From Microbacterium sp. B35-30 (GTDB lineage Bacteria > Actinomycetota > Actinomycetes > Actinomycetales > Microbacteriaceae), in the NCBI RefSeq assembly GCF_010634855.1, contig NZ_MWLQ01000015.1, positions 1 to 44,387 of the forward strand: a DNA stretch of 44,387 nucleotides, written 5' to 3'. A program made the translations under genes and the position numbers. Positions 23,946-33,675 of the stretch are shown here, piece after piece. Each line of letters opens with the position of its first letter. The stretch's first letter is position 1. Under the pieces are notes generated by a model. The model was not told the origin of the DNA. It did no database searches and saw only the letters and a program-made list of their open reading frames with translations.

Positions 23946-25157
23946 TCAGACGCTGCGGAACCGGTTCACCATCGGGCAGTCGAACGGGTCGCGGGCCGCG
24001 AGGCCGACGCGGTTGAGGTACGCGATGACGATGCCGTACGACTGGATCAGGCTGGTCTCGGTGTAGGGCACGCCGCGTGTGCGGCACTGCTCCATCACGA
24101 TCTCGCGGGTCTTGGCCAGGTGCGGGCGGGCCATGCTCGGGAAGAGGTGGTGCTCGACCTGGTAGTTGAGGCCGCCCATGAGCGTCGTCGCCCACCAGCC
24201 GCCACGGATGTTGCGCGAGGTGCGCACCTGCTTGGAGAAGAAGTCGAGCTTCGCGTCGGCCGCGATGATCGGCATGCCCTTGTGGTTCGGCGCGAACGAG
24301 GCGCCCATGTACACGCCGAACACGGCCAGCTGCACGCCGAGGAAGGCGAACGCCATGCCGACCGGCAGGAACAGGAAGAGCGGCGTGAGGTAGAGCGCGA
24401 AGCGCACGGCGATCAGCGACAGCTCGATCCAGCGGCCCTTGACCTCGCCGCGCGAGAGCAGGTGCTTGAGGCCGAGGAAGTGCAGGTTCAGACCCTCGAG
24501 CGTGAGCAGCGGGAAGAACAGCCAGCCCTGCTTGCGGGTGATGAGCGCGCCCAGGCGGCTCACCTTCGCGGCATCCTCCTCGAGGAAGCGGATCGTGTCG
24601 ACCTCGATGTCGGGGTCCTTGCCGACGCGGTTGGGGTTCGCGTGGTGGCGGTTGTGCTTGTTGTTCCACCACGAGAGGCTGATGCCCACGATGCCGGAGG
24701 CGAGGACGCGGCCCAGCCGGTCGTTCGCCGGTCCGGAGGCGAGGATCTGCCGGTGGGCGGCCTCGTGCGCGAGGAACGAGACCTGGGTGAAGATGACGCC
24801 CAGCGCGCCGGCGATCAGCAGCTGGTACCAGGTGTCGCCCAGCAGGATGAATCCGGTGATCGCGCCGCCGAGGGCGAGCACGAGTGCGGCGCCGACGAGC
24901 GCGTAGAACCACTGGGCCCGCGCGAGCAGGCCGGTCTCGCGTACTACCTGCGACACCTCGGTATAGGCCCGCGCGACGGGGGGGAAGGTCTCGGAGCCGG
25001 CATAGGTCTGACGGACCGGGCCCAGACGGGCGACCTCAGGTGCGACAGCGGTGATGGTGGCGATGATCGCACCTGCTCTGGTCGATTGCCGACCGCCTGG
25101 TCGACGCGAAGCGACAGACGAATGCCGGTCGCTAGGGCCCACACTACGCAGGTGCAT
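23946..25157 (-). CDS. Membrane fatty acid (acyl-CoA) desaturase
   Basis: The roughly 400-residue membrane protein has the three His boxes of the di-iron desaturases: HEAAH, HNRHH and QVEHH, with hydrophobic helices before and between them. The QVEHH form of the third box is typical of front-end and linoleoyl-CoA-type enzymes, though many bacterial members are delta-9 enzymes. It introduces double bonds into acyl chains and tunes membrane fluidity. The start is unresolved: ATG 25157 is used, ATG 25193 is possible, but a TAGTGT -10 box at 25141-25146 (minus strand) would place the transcript start downstream of both, where no standard start occurs before a GTG near residue 70. Confidence 0.85.
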   Translation of the reverse strand: MHLRSVGPSDRHSSVASRRPGGRQSTRAGAIIATITAVAPEVARLGPVRQTYAGSETFPPVARAYTEVSQVVRETGLLARAQWFYALVGAALVLALGGAITGFILLGDTWYQLLIAGALGVIFTQVSFLAHEAAHRQILASGPANDRLGRVLASGIVGISLSWWNNKHNRHHANPNRVGKDPDIEVDTIRFLEEDAAKVSRLGALITRKQGWLFFPLLTLEGLNLHFLGLKHLLSRGEVKGRWIELSLIAVRFALYLTPLFLFLPVGMAFAFLGVQLAVFGVYMGASFAPNHKGMPIIAADAKLDFFSKQVRTSRNIRGGWWATTLMGGLNYQVEHHLFPSMARPHLAKTREIVMEQCRTRGVPYTETSLIQSYGIVIAYLNRVGLAARDPFDCPMVNRFRSV

Positions 25158-25311
25158 ATGACCGCAGGGGAATGGGCTGACGATGCCCAGCATGTTGGGG
25201 GTGCATGCCCAGGCGCAACCCCCTTGACAGGGCTTGGCGCCGCCGCCGACGAGCGCCAGGGCCTCGGCTGACGCTGACGCGGCCAGCCCCGGTCAGGGAG
25301 GCGTCGCACCG

Positions 25312-26001
25312 TCAGGCGGGGTCGGGGGTGTCGGTGAGCAGGCGGTAGCCCATGCCCGACTCGGTGAGCAGGTGCGAGGGGTGGCCGGGGTCGGCCTCGA
25401 GCTTCTTGCGCAGCTGTGAGATGTAGAGCCGCAGATAGCCGGTGTCGGCCACCTGCTCGGTGCCCCAGATGTCTTTGAGCAGGGCCTGCCGGGTGACGAG
25501 CGACCCGGGGTTGCGGGCGAGGAACTCGAGGATGCGCCACTCCGTCGGCGTCAGATGGACGCGCTCGCCGCTGCGGGTGACGGTCTTCGTCGAGAGGTCG
25601 ACGACGACGTCGCCGAAGGTCACGACGGGAACTCCGGATGCCGCGCCCACGCGCCGTGACAGTGCCCGCAGCCGTGCGAGCAGCTCGTCGATCTGGAACG
25701 GCTTGGTGACGTAGTCGTCGGCGCCGGCATCCAGCGCCTCCACCTTGTCGGCCGAACCCGTGCGGCCCGACACCACGATGATCGGGGCCGTCGTCCAGCC
25801 GCGCAGCGCCTGGATGACCTGCACGCCGTCGAGCCGCGGCATCCCGAGGTCCACCATCACGATCTCGGGATGCTCCTTGGCCGCCAGGGCTACCGCCGAC
25901 GCCCCGTCGGGAGCGGCGACGACCTCGTAGCCGTGGGCGGCGAGGGTGATGCGGAGAGCCCGGACGAGCTGCGGATCGTCGTCGGCGATGAGCACCTTCA
26001 C
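25312..26001 (-). CDS. kdpE: Response regulator KdpE
   Basis: The 229-residue OmpR-type regulator has a receiver domain with the acidic cluster DDD (residues 7-9), phospho-acceptor D51 (VMVDLGMPRLDG) and conserved Lys in TKPF, followed by a winged helix with TPTEWRILEFLARNPGSLV. It activates kdpFABC on potassium limitation. The GTG start at 26001 lies 10 bp after the kdpD stop, with no clear ribosome binding site, so translation may depend on kdpD. Confidence 0.92.
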   Translation of the reverse strand: MKVLIADDDPQLVRALRITLAAHGYEVVAAPDGASAVALAAKEHPEIVMVDLGMPRLDGVQVIQALRGWTTAPIIVVSGRTGSADKVEALDAGADDYVTKPFQIDELLARLRALSRRVGAASGVPVVTFGDVVVDLSTKTVTRSGERVHLTPTEWRILEFLARNPGSLVTRQALLKDIWGTEQVADTGYLRLYISQLRKKLEADPGHPSHLLTESGMGYRLLTDTPDPA

Positions 26002-26011
26002 GACAGGTCAT

Positions 26012-28537
26012 TCATGAGAGCGGCCTCTCTTCGGCGTGGAGGGGGTCGGCCACGGGCAGCGAGATGACCATGGTGAGGCCGCCTCCCGGAGTGTCTTCGG
26101 GGGCGAGCGTACCGCCCATGCCCTCGGTGAAGCCCTTGGACAGGGCGAGCCCGAGACCGAGGCCGGCGGTGTTGTCGGTGTCGCCGAGTCTCTGGAACGG
26201 CGTGAACATGTCGTCGCGGCGATCGGGCGAGACCCCGCTGCCGTGGTCGACGACCCGGATCTCGGCGGTGCCCCCGAGGCGGCTCGTCGTCACCCGGACG
26301 CGGCTGCCGGCGGGCGTGTAGCGGGCGGCGTTCGCCAGCACATTCACGAGCACGCGCTGCAGGAGCACCGGGTCCGCCTCGACGGACGGAAGCTCCGGGT
26401 CGAGGGCGAGCTCGAACCGGTCGGGCCCGGCGCCGAGCTCGTCGAGCGCGGCGAGCACGACTCCCGCGCTGTCGACCGCCTGCAGCGACACGGCGAGCAC
26501 CCCTGCCTGCACGCGGCTGACGTCGAGCAGATCGGTGACCAGTGCCGACAGCGTCATGAGCGACTCGTCGGCTGTCGCGATCAGCTCGGCCCGGTCTTCG
26601 GGCGACAGGTTCGCGCCGGAGGCGCGGAGCCCCCCGACCGCAGCCACGGCAGCCGCGAGCGGGCGGCGCAGATCGTGGCTCACCGCCGACAGCAGGGCGC
26701 TGCGAACCTGGTCGGTCTCGGCCAGCAGGCCGGCCCTGCGCGCGGCCGCCGTGAGGTCGGTGTGCTCGAGCGCGGCCGAGAGCTGCGCCGTCACCGCATC
26801 GACGAGGCGGCGCTCCGACGCGTCGAGCACGTGGCCGTGCAGCTCGAGCGTGGCCGGCGGGCCGCCGTTGCGGCGGGCGACGGTCACCGCATCGAAGCGC
26901 CCGTCGCGCACGGGCTCGCCGTCCGTGGCGAGCACTGAGCCGTCGGCATCCACGAGCCGCACTCCTGCGAGGCCGATCGACTCCCGCGTCCGTGCGATCA
27001 GTGCGGGCACCGCCGAGTCGCCGCGCAGGACGCTCCCGGCGACCGTCGCGAGCAGTTCGGCCTCGGCCTCGGCCCGTCGAGCGGCGCGGGCCGCGCGGGC
27101 CGCGCGGTCGACGATGAAGCTCACGAGCACCGCGATGACGACGTACAGCAGCAGGGCCCACACGTTCCGCGGATCGGCGATGCCGACCGTGTAGTACGGC
27201 GGCACGAAGAAGAAGTTGAGGGTGAGCCCTGACATGACCGCCGCGAAGACGGCCGGCCAGATCCCGCCGACGAGCGAGACCAGCACCACGAGGAGCTGGT
27301 ACGCCAGGACGTCGCTCGTGATGGTCTCGTCGCTGCGGATGGAGACCAGCAGCCACGTCAGCAGGGGGCCGCCGACGATCGCCAGCAGGAAGCCGAGCAG
27401 TCGCCGCTTCATGCTGAGGGCGCCGCCGGTGATGCGCGGCAGCCGGAACCGGTCGCCGGCGGCGGCATGCGTCACGATGTGCACGTCGATGTCGCCGGAC
27501 TCGCGGATCACCGTCGCGCCGATGCCTGGACCGGTCAGGGCGGCCGCGAGCCGCCCCCGGCGGCTCACCCCGATGACGAGCTGCGTCGCGTTCACCGAGC
27601 GGGCGAACTCCACGAGGGATCGCGGGACGTCGTCGCCGACGACCTGGTGGTACGTGCCGCCGAGCGACTCGACCCGTGCACGCTGGGCGGCGAGCGCGCC
27701 CGGGTCGCCGGCACGCAGACCGTCCTGGCTCGACACGTGCACCGCGAGCAGCTCGCCGCCGGCCGATCGCGCGGCGATGCGGGCACCGCGGCGCAGCAGC
27801 GTCTCGCCCTCCGCCCCGCCGGTGAGCGCGACGACCACGCGCTCGCGCGCCTGCCAGGCGCCTCTGATGCCGTGCTCGGCACGGTACCTCTTGAGCGCGC
27901 TGTCGACCTCGTCGGCGAGCCACAGCAGCGCGAGCTCGCGCAGCGCGGTCAGGTTGCCGAGCCGGAAGTAGTTCGACAGCGCCGCGTCGATCCGCTCCGC
28001 CGGGTACACCAGCCCGGCCGACAGGCGGTCGCGCAGTGACTGCGGCGACAGGTCGATCACCTCGACCTGATCGGCGGCCCGGACGACGGCATCCGGAACC
28101 GTCTCCTGCTGGGCGACGCCCGTGATCTGCTCGACCACCCCGCCGAGCGACTCGATGTGCTGCACGTTGACCGTCGTGATCACGTCGATGCCGGCGTCCA
28201 GGAGCGCGTCGACGTCCTGCCAGCGCTTGTGGTGGGGCAGCCCGGGAGCGTTGGTGTGGGCCAGCTCGTCGACGAGCGCGATCGCGGGATGCCGCGCGAG
28301 CACGCGCTCGAGATCCATGTCGGTCAGCTCGACCCCGCGATGCGAGATGGTCGTGCGGGGGACGACGGTGAGGCCCTCGACGAGGGCGGCCGTCGCGGCG
28401 CGGTCGTGCGTCTCGACGACGGCGATGACGACGTCGCGGCCGTCGTCGGCGAGGCGGCGGCCCTCTTCGAGCATCTCGTACGTCTTGCCGACTCCGGGCG
28501 CTGCCCCGAGCAGCACCCGCAGCTTGCCGCGCTTCAT
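26012..28537 (-). CDS. kdpD: Sensor histidine kinase KdpD
   Basis: The 841-residue protein has the full KdpD layout: an N-terminal KdpD domain with Walker-like GAAPGVGKTYEMLEEG and VDELAHTN, a UspA-like domain, four membrane helices (about 380-490), a GAF-like region and a kinase core with the phosphorylated His in LLSAVSHDLRRPLAA, N box NVLANAARYTP and G boxes GSGVS and GLGLGLALSKG. It senses potassium supply and turgor and phosphorylates KdpE. ATG 28537 is six bases after TAGGGT, giving kdpDE its own leaderless promoter downstream of kdpFABC. Confidence 0.95.
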   Translation of the reverse strand: MKRGKLRVLLGAAPGVGKTYEMLEEGRRLADDGRDVVIAVVETHDRAATAALVEGLTVVPRTTISHRGVELTDMDLERVLARHPAIALVDELAHTNAPGLPHHKRWQDVDALLDAGIDVITTVNVQHIESLGGVVEQITGVAQQETVPDAVVRAADQVEVIDLSPQSLRDRLSAGLVYPAERIDAALSNYFRLGNLTALRELALLWLADEVDSALKRYRAEHGIRGAWQARERVVVALTGGAEGETLLRRGARIAARSAGGELLAVHVSSQDGLRAGDPGALAAQRARVESLGGTYHQVVGDDVPRSLVEFARSVNATQLVIGVSRRGRLAAALTGPGIGATVIRESGDIDVHIVTHAAAGDRFRLPRITGGALSMKRRLLGFLLAIVGGPLLTWLLVSIRSDETITSDVLAYQLLVVLVSLVGGIWPAVFAAVMSGLTLNFFFVPPYYTVGIADPRNVWALLLYVVIAVLVSFIVDRAARAARAARRAEAEAELLATVAGSVLRGDSAVPALIARTRESIGLAGVRLVDADGSVLATDGEPVRDGRFDAVTVARRNGGPPATLELHGHVLDASERRLVDAVTAQLSAALEHTDLTAAARRAGLLAETDQVRSALLSAVSHDLRRPLAAAVAAVGGLRASGANLSPEDRAELIATADESLMTLSALVTDLLDVSRVQAGVLAVSLQAVDSAGVVLAALDELGAGPDRFELALDPELPSVEADPVLLQRVLVNVLANAARYTPAGSRVRVTTSRLGGTAEIRVVDHGSGVSPDRRDDMFTPFQRLGDTDNTAGLGLGLALSKGFTEGMGGTLAPEDTPGGGLTMVISLPVADPLHAEERPLS

Positions 28538-28543
28538 GTGGTC

Positions 28544-28549
28544 ACCCTA
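28544..28549 (-). promoter_or_regulatory. -10 box of a leaderless kdpDE promoter
   Basis: TAGGGT on the minus strand is followed by six bases and the kdpD ATG at 28537. It allows kdpDE to be expressed independently of kdpFABC. Confidence 0.6.
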
Positions 28550-28586
28550 CGACCCTCCTGGTGGTGGCGATTCCGGTCGGTGTTCC

Positions 28587-28662
28587 AAAAGCGGGTCGGT
28601 GACCCGACACGCCGGGCCGCAGCATCCGATGCCGGCGTGTCGGCGTGACGGACCCGACTTTT
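28587..28662. terminator. Long hairpin with flanking A and T tracts, probable kdpC terminator
   Basis: The left arm (28587-28615, starting AAAAGCGGGTC and ending CACGCCGG) pairs with the right arm (28632-28662, ending ACCCGACTTTT) over nearly 28 bp with a few bulges. T-runs follow the stem on both strands, so it can terminate in either direction. Because it lies just downstream of kdpC and before the kdpDE promoter, it should separate the two transcripts. Confidence 0.7.
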
Positions 28663-28706
28663 CTTATGCTGACCGGAGGGGGACGGATGCCGTGGGCCGG
28701 GATCGG

Positions 28707-29321
28707 TCATGAGCCCAGGGCATCGAGCGCGAGGTTGAGCTCGAGCACACTCACGCGGGGATCGCCGAGGTAGCCGAGGTCGCGCTGCTGGGTGTGGGCG
28801 TCGACGAGACGGCGTACGTCGGCCTCTTCCAGCCCGCGTGCGTCGGCCACACGGCCGACCTGCAGCTGGGCGTAGGCGGGGCTGATGTGCGGGTCCAGGC
28901 CGGAAGCCGATGCAGTGACGGCATCGGCCGGAACCTCGGACACATCGACGCCCTCGAGCTCGGCGATCGCGACCTGGCGGGCCCCGATGGACGCGACGAG
29001 GTCGGGGTTCTCGGGACCCAGGTTGGAGCCGCTCGAGGCGCCGCCGTCGTAGCCGTCACCGGCCGCCGAGGGACGCGACTGGAAGTATTCGGGCAGCGCC
29101 GCCCCCGAGGCATCCGCGAAGGACTGACCGATGAGCGCCGACCCGACGGTTTCGCCGCGGGCGTCGTGCACCGGCGAGGCGTTCGCCTGCCATGGCAGTG
29201 CCAGCTGCGCGATGCCGGTCACGACCAGCGTGTAGCCGACTCCGAGCACGAGGGTGAAGACGAGCATCGCGCGGACGGCGACGCCGGCGGTGCGGAGGGT
29301 GGTGCGGGTGGAAGTGGACAT
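28707..29321 (-). CDS. kdpC: Potassium-transporting ATPase subunit KdpC
   Basis: The 204-residue protein has a single N-terminal membrane helix (MLVFTLVLGVGYTLVVTG) and a KdpC periplasm-side domain with QSRPSAAGDGYDGGASSGSNLGP, and the LDPHISPAYAQLQVGRVADARGL segment that is near-invariant in KdpC. It helps couple ATP hydrolysis to potassium transport and contacts the ligand site. It follows kdpB after 26 bp and is the last structural gene. Confidence 0.95.
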   Translation of the reverse strand: MSTSTRTTLRTAGVAVRAMLVFTLVLGVGYTLVVTGIAQLALPWQANASPVHDARGETVGSALIGQSFADASGAALPEYFQSRPSAAGDGYDGGASSGSNLGPENPDLVASIGARQVAIAELEGVDVSEVPADAVTASASGLDPHISPAYAQLQVGRVADARGLEEADVRRLVDAHTQQRDLGYLGDPRVSVLELNLALDALGS

Positions 29322-29347
29322 GGTGGTCTCCTGTCTGGCTCGAAGGG

Positions 29348-31552
29348 TCAGAAGCCCGGGATGAGGCTCACGACGAGGTCGATGAGCTTGATGCCGAGGA
29401 AGGGGGCGATCACGCCGCCCAGCCCGTACACGAGCAGGTTGCGGCTGAGGATCTGCGAGGCGCTCGCCGGCCGGTACGCCACACCCCGCAGGGCGAGAGG
29501 GATGAGGACCACGATGACGACGGCGTTGAAGATGATCGCGCTCGTGACCGCCGAGGCCGGCGAGCTCAGCTGCATCACGTTCAGCGCTGTAAGGCCCGGG
29601 AAGACGCCCATGAACATCGCCGGAATGATCGCGAAGTACTTCGCGATGTCGTTGGCGAGCGAGAAGGTCGTGAGGGCGCCGCGCGTGATGAGCAGCTGCT
29701 TGCCGATGCGCACGATGTCGATGAGCTTCGTCGGGTCGCTGTCGAGGTCGACCATGTTGCCGGCCTCCTTCGCCGCCGACGTGCCGGTGTTCATCGCGAC
29801 GCCGACGTCGGCTTGCGCGAGCGCCGGAGCGTCGTTCGTGCCGTCGCCGGTCATGGCGACGAGGTTGCCGCCCCGCTGCTCGCGCCGGATGAGGGCCAGC
29901 TTGTCTTCGGGGGTCGCTTCGGCGAGGAAGTCGTCGACGCCGGCCTCCTTCGCGATCGCGGCGGCGGTCAGCGGGTTGTCGCCGGTGACCATGACCGTGC
30001 GGATGCCCATCGCGCGCAGCTCGTCGAACCGTTCACGCAGGCCTTCCTTGACGATGTCCTTGAGGTGCACGACGCCGAGCACCCGCGCTTCGGCGGCGGA
30101 CTCCGTGGACGGGCGAAGGGTGGCGACGACGAGCGGCGTGCCGCCGGACTGCGCGATGGCGTCGGTCTCGGCGGTCAGCAGCGCGCGCGTCGGAGCGCTC
30201 ACGGGAGCGCCGGATGCCTCGAGCCACGCCAGCACCGCCGAACCCGCGCCCTTGCGCACCTGGGTGCCGTCGGGCAGGTCGACGCCGCTCATGCGGGTCT
30301 GCGCTGTGAACGGCACCACGACGGACCCGGCGGGTTCGTCGACGGGTTCGTCGACCGCACCGCCGCGGGTCGCCGCGAGCTCGACCACCGAGACGCCCTC
30401 GGGGGTGGGGTCGGCCAGCGACGACAGCGCCGCCGCGTGCGCCAGTTCGGCATCGCCGACGCCTGGCAGCGCGACGAAGTCCGACGCCCGGCGGTTGCCG
30501 TAGGTGATCGTGCCGGTCTTGTCGAGGAGGAGGGTCGTGACGTCGCCCGCCGCCTCGACGGCCCGGCCCGACATCGCGAGCACATTGCGCTGCACGAGGC
30601 GGTCCATGCCGGCGATGCCGATCGCCGACAGCAGGGCGCCGATCGTCGTCGGGATGAGGCACACCAGCAGTGCCACGAGCACGGGGATGCTGACAGGGGC
30701 CGCGGCGTACGACGCGATCGGGTTGAGGGTGAGCACGACGATCACGAACACGATCGACAGACTCGCCAGCAGGATGCCGAGAGCGATCTCGTTGGGCGTC
30801 TTCTGGCGGCTCGCACCCTCGACGAGCGCGATCATGCGGTCGACGAACGTCTCGCCCGGCTTCGACGTGATGCGCACGACGATGCGGTCCGAGAGCACGC
30901 GGGTGCCTCCGGTGACCGCCGAGCGGTCGCCGCCCGACTCGCGCACGACCGGAGCCGACTCGCCGGTGATCGCCGACTCGTCGACCGTGGCGATGCCCGC
31001 GATGATGTCGCCGTCGCCGGGAATGAGTTCGCCGGCCGACACCACCACGACGTCGCCGAGACGCAGGTCGGCCGAGGAGACCTCGACGACGTCGGCGCGG
31101 CCGGCCGCGGCATCCGTTGTCCGGACATCGCCGGTAACCAGGTGAGCCGTCGTCGACGTGCGGGTCTGGCGCAGCGTCGCGGCCTGCGCCTTGCCGCGGC
31201 CCTCGGCGACCGACTCCGCAAGGTTCGCGAACAGCACCGTGAGCCAGAGCCACACGGCGATGCCCCACGTGAAGCCGAAGGGCACCGCGGTGCCGCCGGA
31301 TGGCTCGGGGCCGCCGAGGAACGGCTCGGCGATCGCGATGGCCGTCGTGAGTGCGGCGCCGACCCACACCAGGAACATGACGGGGTTGCGCCAGAGTGCG
31401 ACCGGGTCGAGGCGCCGGAAGGCGCCGGGAAGAGCGGCCCACAGCTGCGCGGCGCCGAAGGCGCGGGAGGATGCCTCCGTCCGAGCAGGCTGGGGATGCC
31501 GGGCGGGACCCTGAACGGGGTCGGGCGTCGAGACGAGCGTGGAGGTGGACAT
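29348..31552 (-). CDS. kdpB: Potassium-transporting P-type ATPase subunit KdpB
   Basis: The 734-residue protein is a P-type ATPase: phosphorylated Asp in [11 protein letters not shown], actuator loop TGESAPV, hinge [16 protein letters not shown] and KdpB-specific [15 protein letters not shown] near the last helices. It hydrolyses ATP to drive potassium taken up by KdpA. An N-terminal disordered extension of about 50 residues is longer than in E. coli. The start is three bases after the kdpA stop. Confidence 0.95.
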   Translation of the reverse strand: MSTSTLVSTPDPVQGPARHPQPARTEASSRAFGAAQLWAALPGAFRRLDPVALWRNPVMFLVWVGAALTTAIAIAEPFLGGPEPSGGTAVPFGFTWGIAVWLWLTVLFANLAESVAEGRGKAQAATLRQTRTSTTAHLVTGDVRTTDAAAGRADVVEVSSADLRLGDVVVVSAGELIPGDGDIIAGIATVDESAITGESAPVVRESGGDRSAVTGGTRVLSDRIVVRITSKPGETFVDRMIALVEGASRQKTPNEIALGILLASLSIVFVIVVLTLNPIASYAAAPVSIPVLVALLVCLIPTTIGALLSAIGIAGMDRLVQRNVLAMSGRAVEAAGDVTTLLLDKTGTITYGNRRASDFVALPGVGDAELAHAAALSSLADPTPEGVSVVELAATRGGAVDEPVDEPAGSVVVPFTAQTRMSGVDLPDGTQVRKGAGSAVLAWLEASGAPVSAPTRALLTAETDAIAQSGGTPLVVATLRPSTESAAEARVLGVVHLKDIVKEGLRERFDELRAMGIRTVMVTGDNPLTAAAIAKEAGVDDFLAEATPEDKLALIRREQRGGNLVAMTGDGTNDAPALAQADVGVAMNTGTSAAKEAGNMVDLDSDPTKLIDIVRIGKQLLITRGALTTFSLANDIAKYFAIIPAMFMGVFPGLTALNVMQLSSPASAVTSAIIFNAVVIVVLIPLALRGVAYRPASASQILSRNLLVYGLGGVIAPFLGIKLIDLVVSLIPGF

Positions 31553-31555
31553 GAG

Positions 31556-33238
31556 TCAGACGAGCCCTTCCGCCAGGGGAGCCAGCGTGAGAACGGGGAA
31601 GTAGGTGAGTGCGGTGATGACGACCGCGACGACGGCCAGCAGGCCGACGAACTGCGGGCGGTGGGTGGGCAGCGTGCCGGCGCTCGACGGCGTCGACTTC
31701 TGGGCGGCGAGCGAGCCGGCGAGAGCCAGCACGAGCACGATCGGGACGATCCGGCCGAGCAGCATCGCGACGCCGAGCGCCGTGTTGAGCCAGGGGGTGT
31801 TGGCGGTGAGCCCGGCGAAGGCCGAGCCGTTGTTGTTGGCCGCTGACGTGAAGGCGTAGAGCACCTCGCCGAGGCCGTGCACGCCGGGGTTCCAGATCGA
31901 CGTCGACTCGACATCCGCTCGGATCGCCGGGATGCCGAAGCTGAGCGCCGTGCCGGCGAGCACGAGCACCGGGGTCACGAGGATGTACAGGCTCGCGAGC
32001 TTGATCTGCGCCGGGCCGATCTTCTTGCCGACGTACTCGGGGGTGCGGCCGACGAGGAGCCCGCCGACGAACACGGCGATGACGGCGAGCACGAGCATGC
32101 CGTAGAGCCCCGACCCCACGCCGCCCGGTGCGACCTCGCCGAGCATCATGTTGATCAACGGGATCATGCCGCCCAGCGCCGTGTACGAGTCGTGCATCGA
32201 GTTGACCGCGCCGGTCGAGGTGAGCGTGGTGGCACCGGCGAACAGCGTCGAGCCGAAGATGCCGAAGCGCGCCTCCTTGCCCTCCATCGCGGTGCCGGCG
32301 AGCTGCGGCGCGGTGCCCAGCCCGAGCGACTCGAGCCACGTCAGCGCGACGATCGAAACGACGGCGATCGACGCCATCACGGCGAGGATCGCGTATCCCT
32401 GCCGGTCATCGCCCACGATGCGGCCGAATGCGCGCGGCATCGCGACGGGGAGCGCGAGCAGCAGCAGGATCTCGAGCAGGTTCGACCATGGCGTGGGGTT
32501 CTCGAACGGGTGGGCCGAGTTCGCGTTGAAGAAGCCGCCGCCGTTGGTGCCGAGGAGCTTGATCGCCTCCTGCGAGGCGACCGGTCCACCCGGGATCACC
32601 TGCGTGCCGCCGGTCACCGTGGCGACCTCGGCGAAGCCGTTGGCGTTCTGCACGACGCCGGCGAGCACGAGTGCGATGGCCGAGACGACCGCCAACGGCA
32701 GCAGCAGACGGGTGAGACCGCGGGTCAGGTCGACCCAGAAGTTGCCGATGGTCGCCGAACCCCGCCGAGCGAAGCCGCGGACGAGCGCGACCGCGACCGC
32801 GATCCCGACGGCCGCCGACACGAAGTTCTGCACCGCGAGGCCGGCGAGCTGCACGGTGTAGCCCATCGTGAGCTCGGGCGAGTAGGACTGCCAGTTCGTG
32901 TTGGTGACGAACGAGATCGCGGTGTTGAAGGCGAGGCCCTCGGGCACCGCCGGCAGGCCGAGCGAGTACGGCAGCAGACCCTGCAGCCGCTGCAGCGCAT
33001 AGACGAAGAGCACGCCCACGATCGAGAACGCGAGCACGCCGCGGGTGTAGACCTGCCAGGTCTGCTCGGAGCGAGGATCGACGCCGACGAGCCGGTACAG
33101 CCCGCGCTCGACGCGCGCGTCCTTCTGGGTCGTGTAGACGTGCGCGATCCAGTCCCCGAGCGGCCGGTACAGCAGTGCGAGGATCAGCAGCAGGGTCGCC
33201 AGCTGCAGGATGCCGGTGAGCACGGTCGCGGCATCCAT
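31556..33238 (-). CDS. kdpA: Potassium-transporting ATPase subunit KdpA
   Basis: The 560-residue membrane protein belongs to the SKT superfamily with four MPM repeats. Visible parts include the P-loops [11 protein letters not shown] and [19 protein letters not shown], both near the selectivity filter, and [13 protein letters not shown]. It is the channel-like subunit that binds and translocates potassium. Its ATG overlaps the kdpF stop by one base (TGATG on the minus strand). Confidence 0.95.
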   Translation of the reverse strand: MDAATVLTGILQLATLLLILALLYRPLGDWIAHVYTTQKDARVERGLYRLVGVDPRSEQTWQVYTRGVLAFSIVGVLFVYALQRLQGLLPYSLGLPAVPEGLAFNTAISFVTNTNWQSYSPELTMGYTVQLAGLAVQNFVSAAVGIAVAVALVRGFARRGSATIGNFWVDLTRGLTRLLLPLAVVSAIALVLAGVVQNANGFAEVATVTGGTQVIPGGPVASQEAIKLLGTNGGGFFNANSAHPFENPTPWSNLLEILLLLALPVAMPRAFGRIVGDDRQGYAILAVMASIAVVSIVALTWLESLGLGTAPQLAGTAMEGKEARFGIFGSTLFAGATTLTSTGAVNSMHDSYTALGGMIPLINMMLGEVAPGGVGSGLYGMLVLAVIAVFVGGLLVGRTPEYVGKKIGPAQIKLASLYILVTPVLVLAGTALSFGIPAIRADVESTSIWNPGVHGLGEVLYAFTSAANNNGSAFAGLTANTPWLNTALGVAMLLGRIVPIVLVLALAGSLAAQKSTPSSAGTLPTHRPQFVGLLAVVAVVITALTYFPVLTLAPLAEGLV

Positions 33239-33327
33239 CAGAACTTCTCCGGGTTGACGAGGGCGACCAGCAGGTAGGCGATCGCCGCCAGGGCGAGGAC
33301 TCCCGCGACGAGTGAGAAGACGATCAT
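33238..33327 (-). CDS. kdpF: Potassium-transporting ATPase subunit KdpF
   Basis: The 29-residue peptide [20 protein letters not shown]... ends in NPEKF, the classical KdpF signature, and is a single membrane helix. It stabilises the KdpABC complex. It is too short for most gene callers. It overlaps both neighbours: four bases with the upstream small gene and one base with kdpA. Confidence 0.9.
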   Translation of the reverse strand: MIVFSLVAGVLALAAIAYLLVALVNPEKF

Positions 33328-33467
33328 CGGCTCCCCTCCTCGCCGCGCATCGCGTCGTGCGGAGCGGTGGCCCGGTCAGGGGCCGCCAGCTTCTCGGCGC
33401 CCCGGGCGATCAGCCACACGAGCGCGAAGAGCGCGAGCGTCAGGGCGAGGTAGATGACATCGAGCAC
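33324..33467 (-). CDS. Small membrane protein heading the kdp operon
   Basis: The 47-residue product has one hydrophobic N-terminal helix ([20 protein letters not shown]) and a polar tail ending RGEEGSR. GTG 33467 has a GGGAG ribosome binding site, and the stop overlaps the kdpF ATG (ATGA), so it is translationally coupled to the Kdp subunits. After the helix it has RGAEKL where KdpF has NPEKF, a faint similarity. I know no named family. It may be an extra small Kdp subunit or regulator, inferred only from position. Confidence 0.7.
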   Translation of the reverse strand: MLDVIYLALTLALFALVWLIARGAEKLAAPDRATAPHDAMRGEEGSR

Positions 33468-33639
33468 AGGAACTCCCGGATGGTGCGGTCCGCGCGGCGG
33501 ACCCTGCGGTCGCCCGCGGTGCGGCGGGCGTGAATCCGATGCAACTCCCGAGCGGATGCCGCAGCCGCCGTCCTCACGGAATCCGAACGCCGCGCGGCCC
33601 GACGCTCACGGTCCCCAGGCGCTCCGCTCGAGTCCGACG

Positions 33640-33675
33640 TTGACGTGACGCCATTGTGATGTCACTCTGACGTCA
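33640..33675 (+). promoter_or_regulatory. Promoter and tandem operator of the RHH regulator gene
   Basis: TTGACG (33640-33645), a 17-bp spacer and CACTCT (33663-33668) form a -35/-10 pair, and ATG 33675 follows six bases later, a leaderless start. TGATGTCA (33657-33664) and TGACGTCA (33668-33675) lie exactly 11 bp apart over the -10, a spacing suited to a ribbon-helix-helix protein binding as stacked dimers. Confidence 0.7.
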
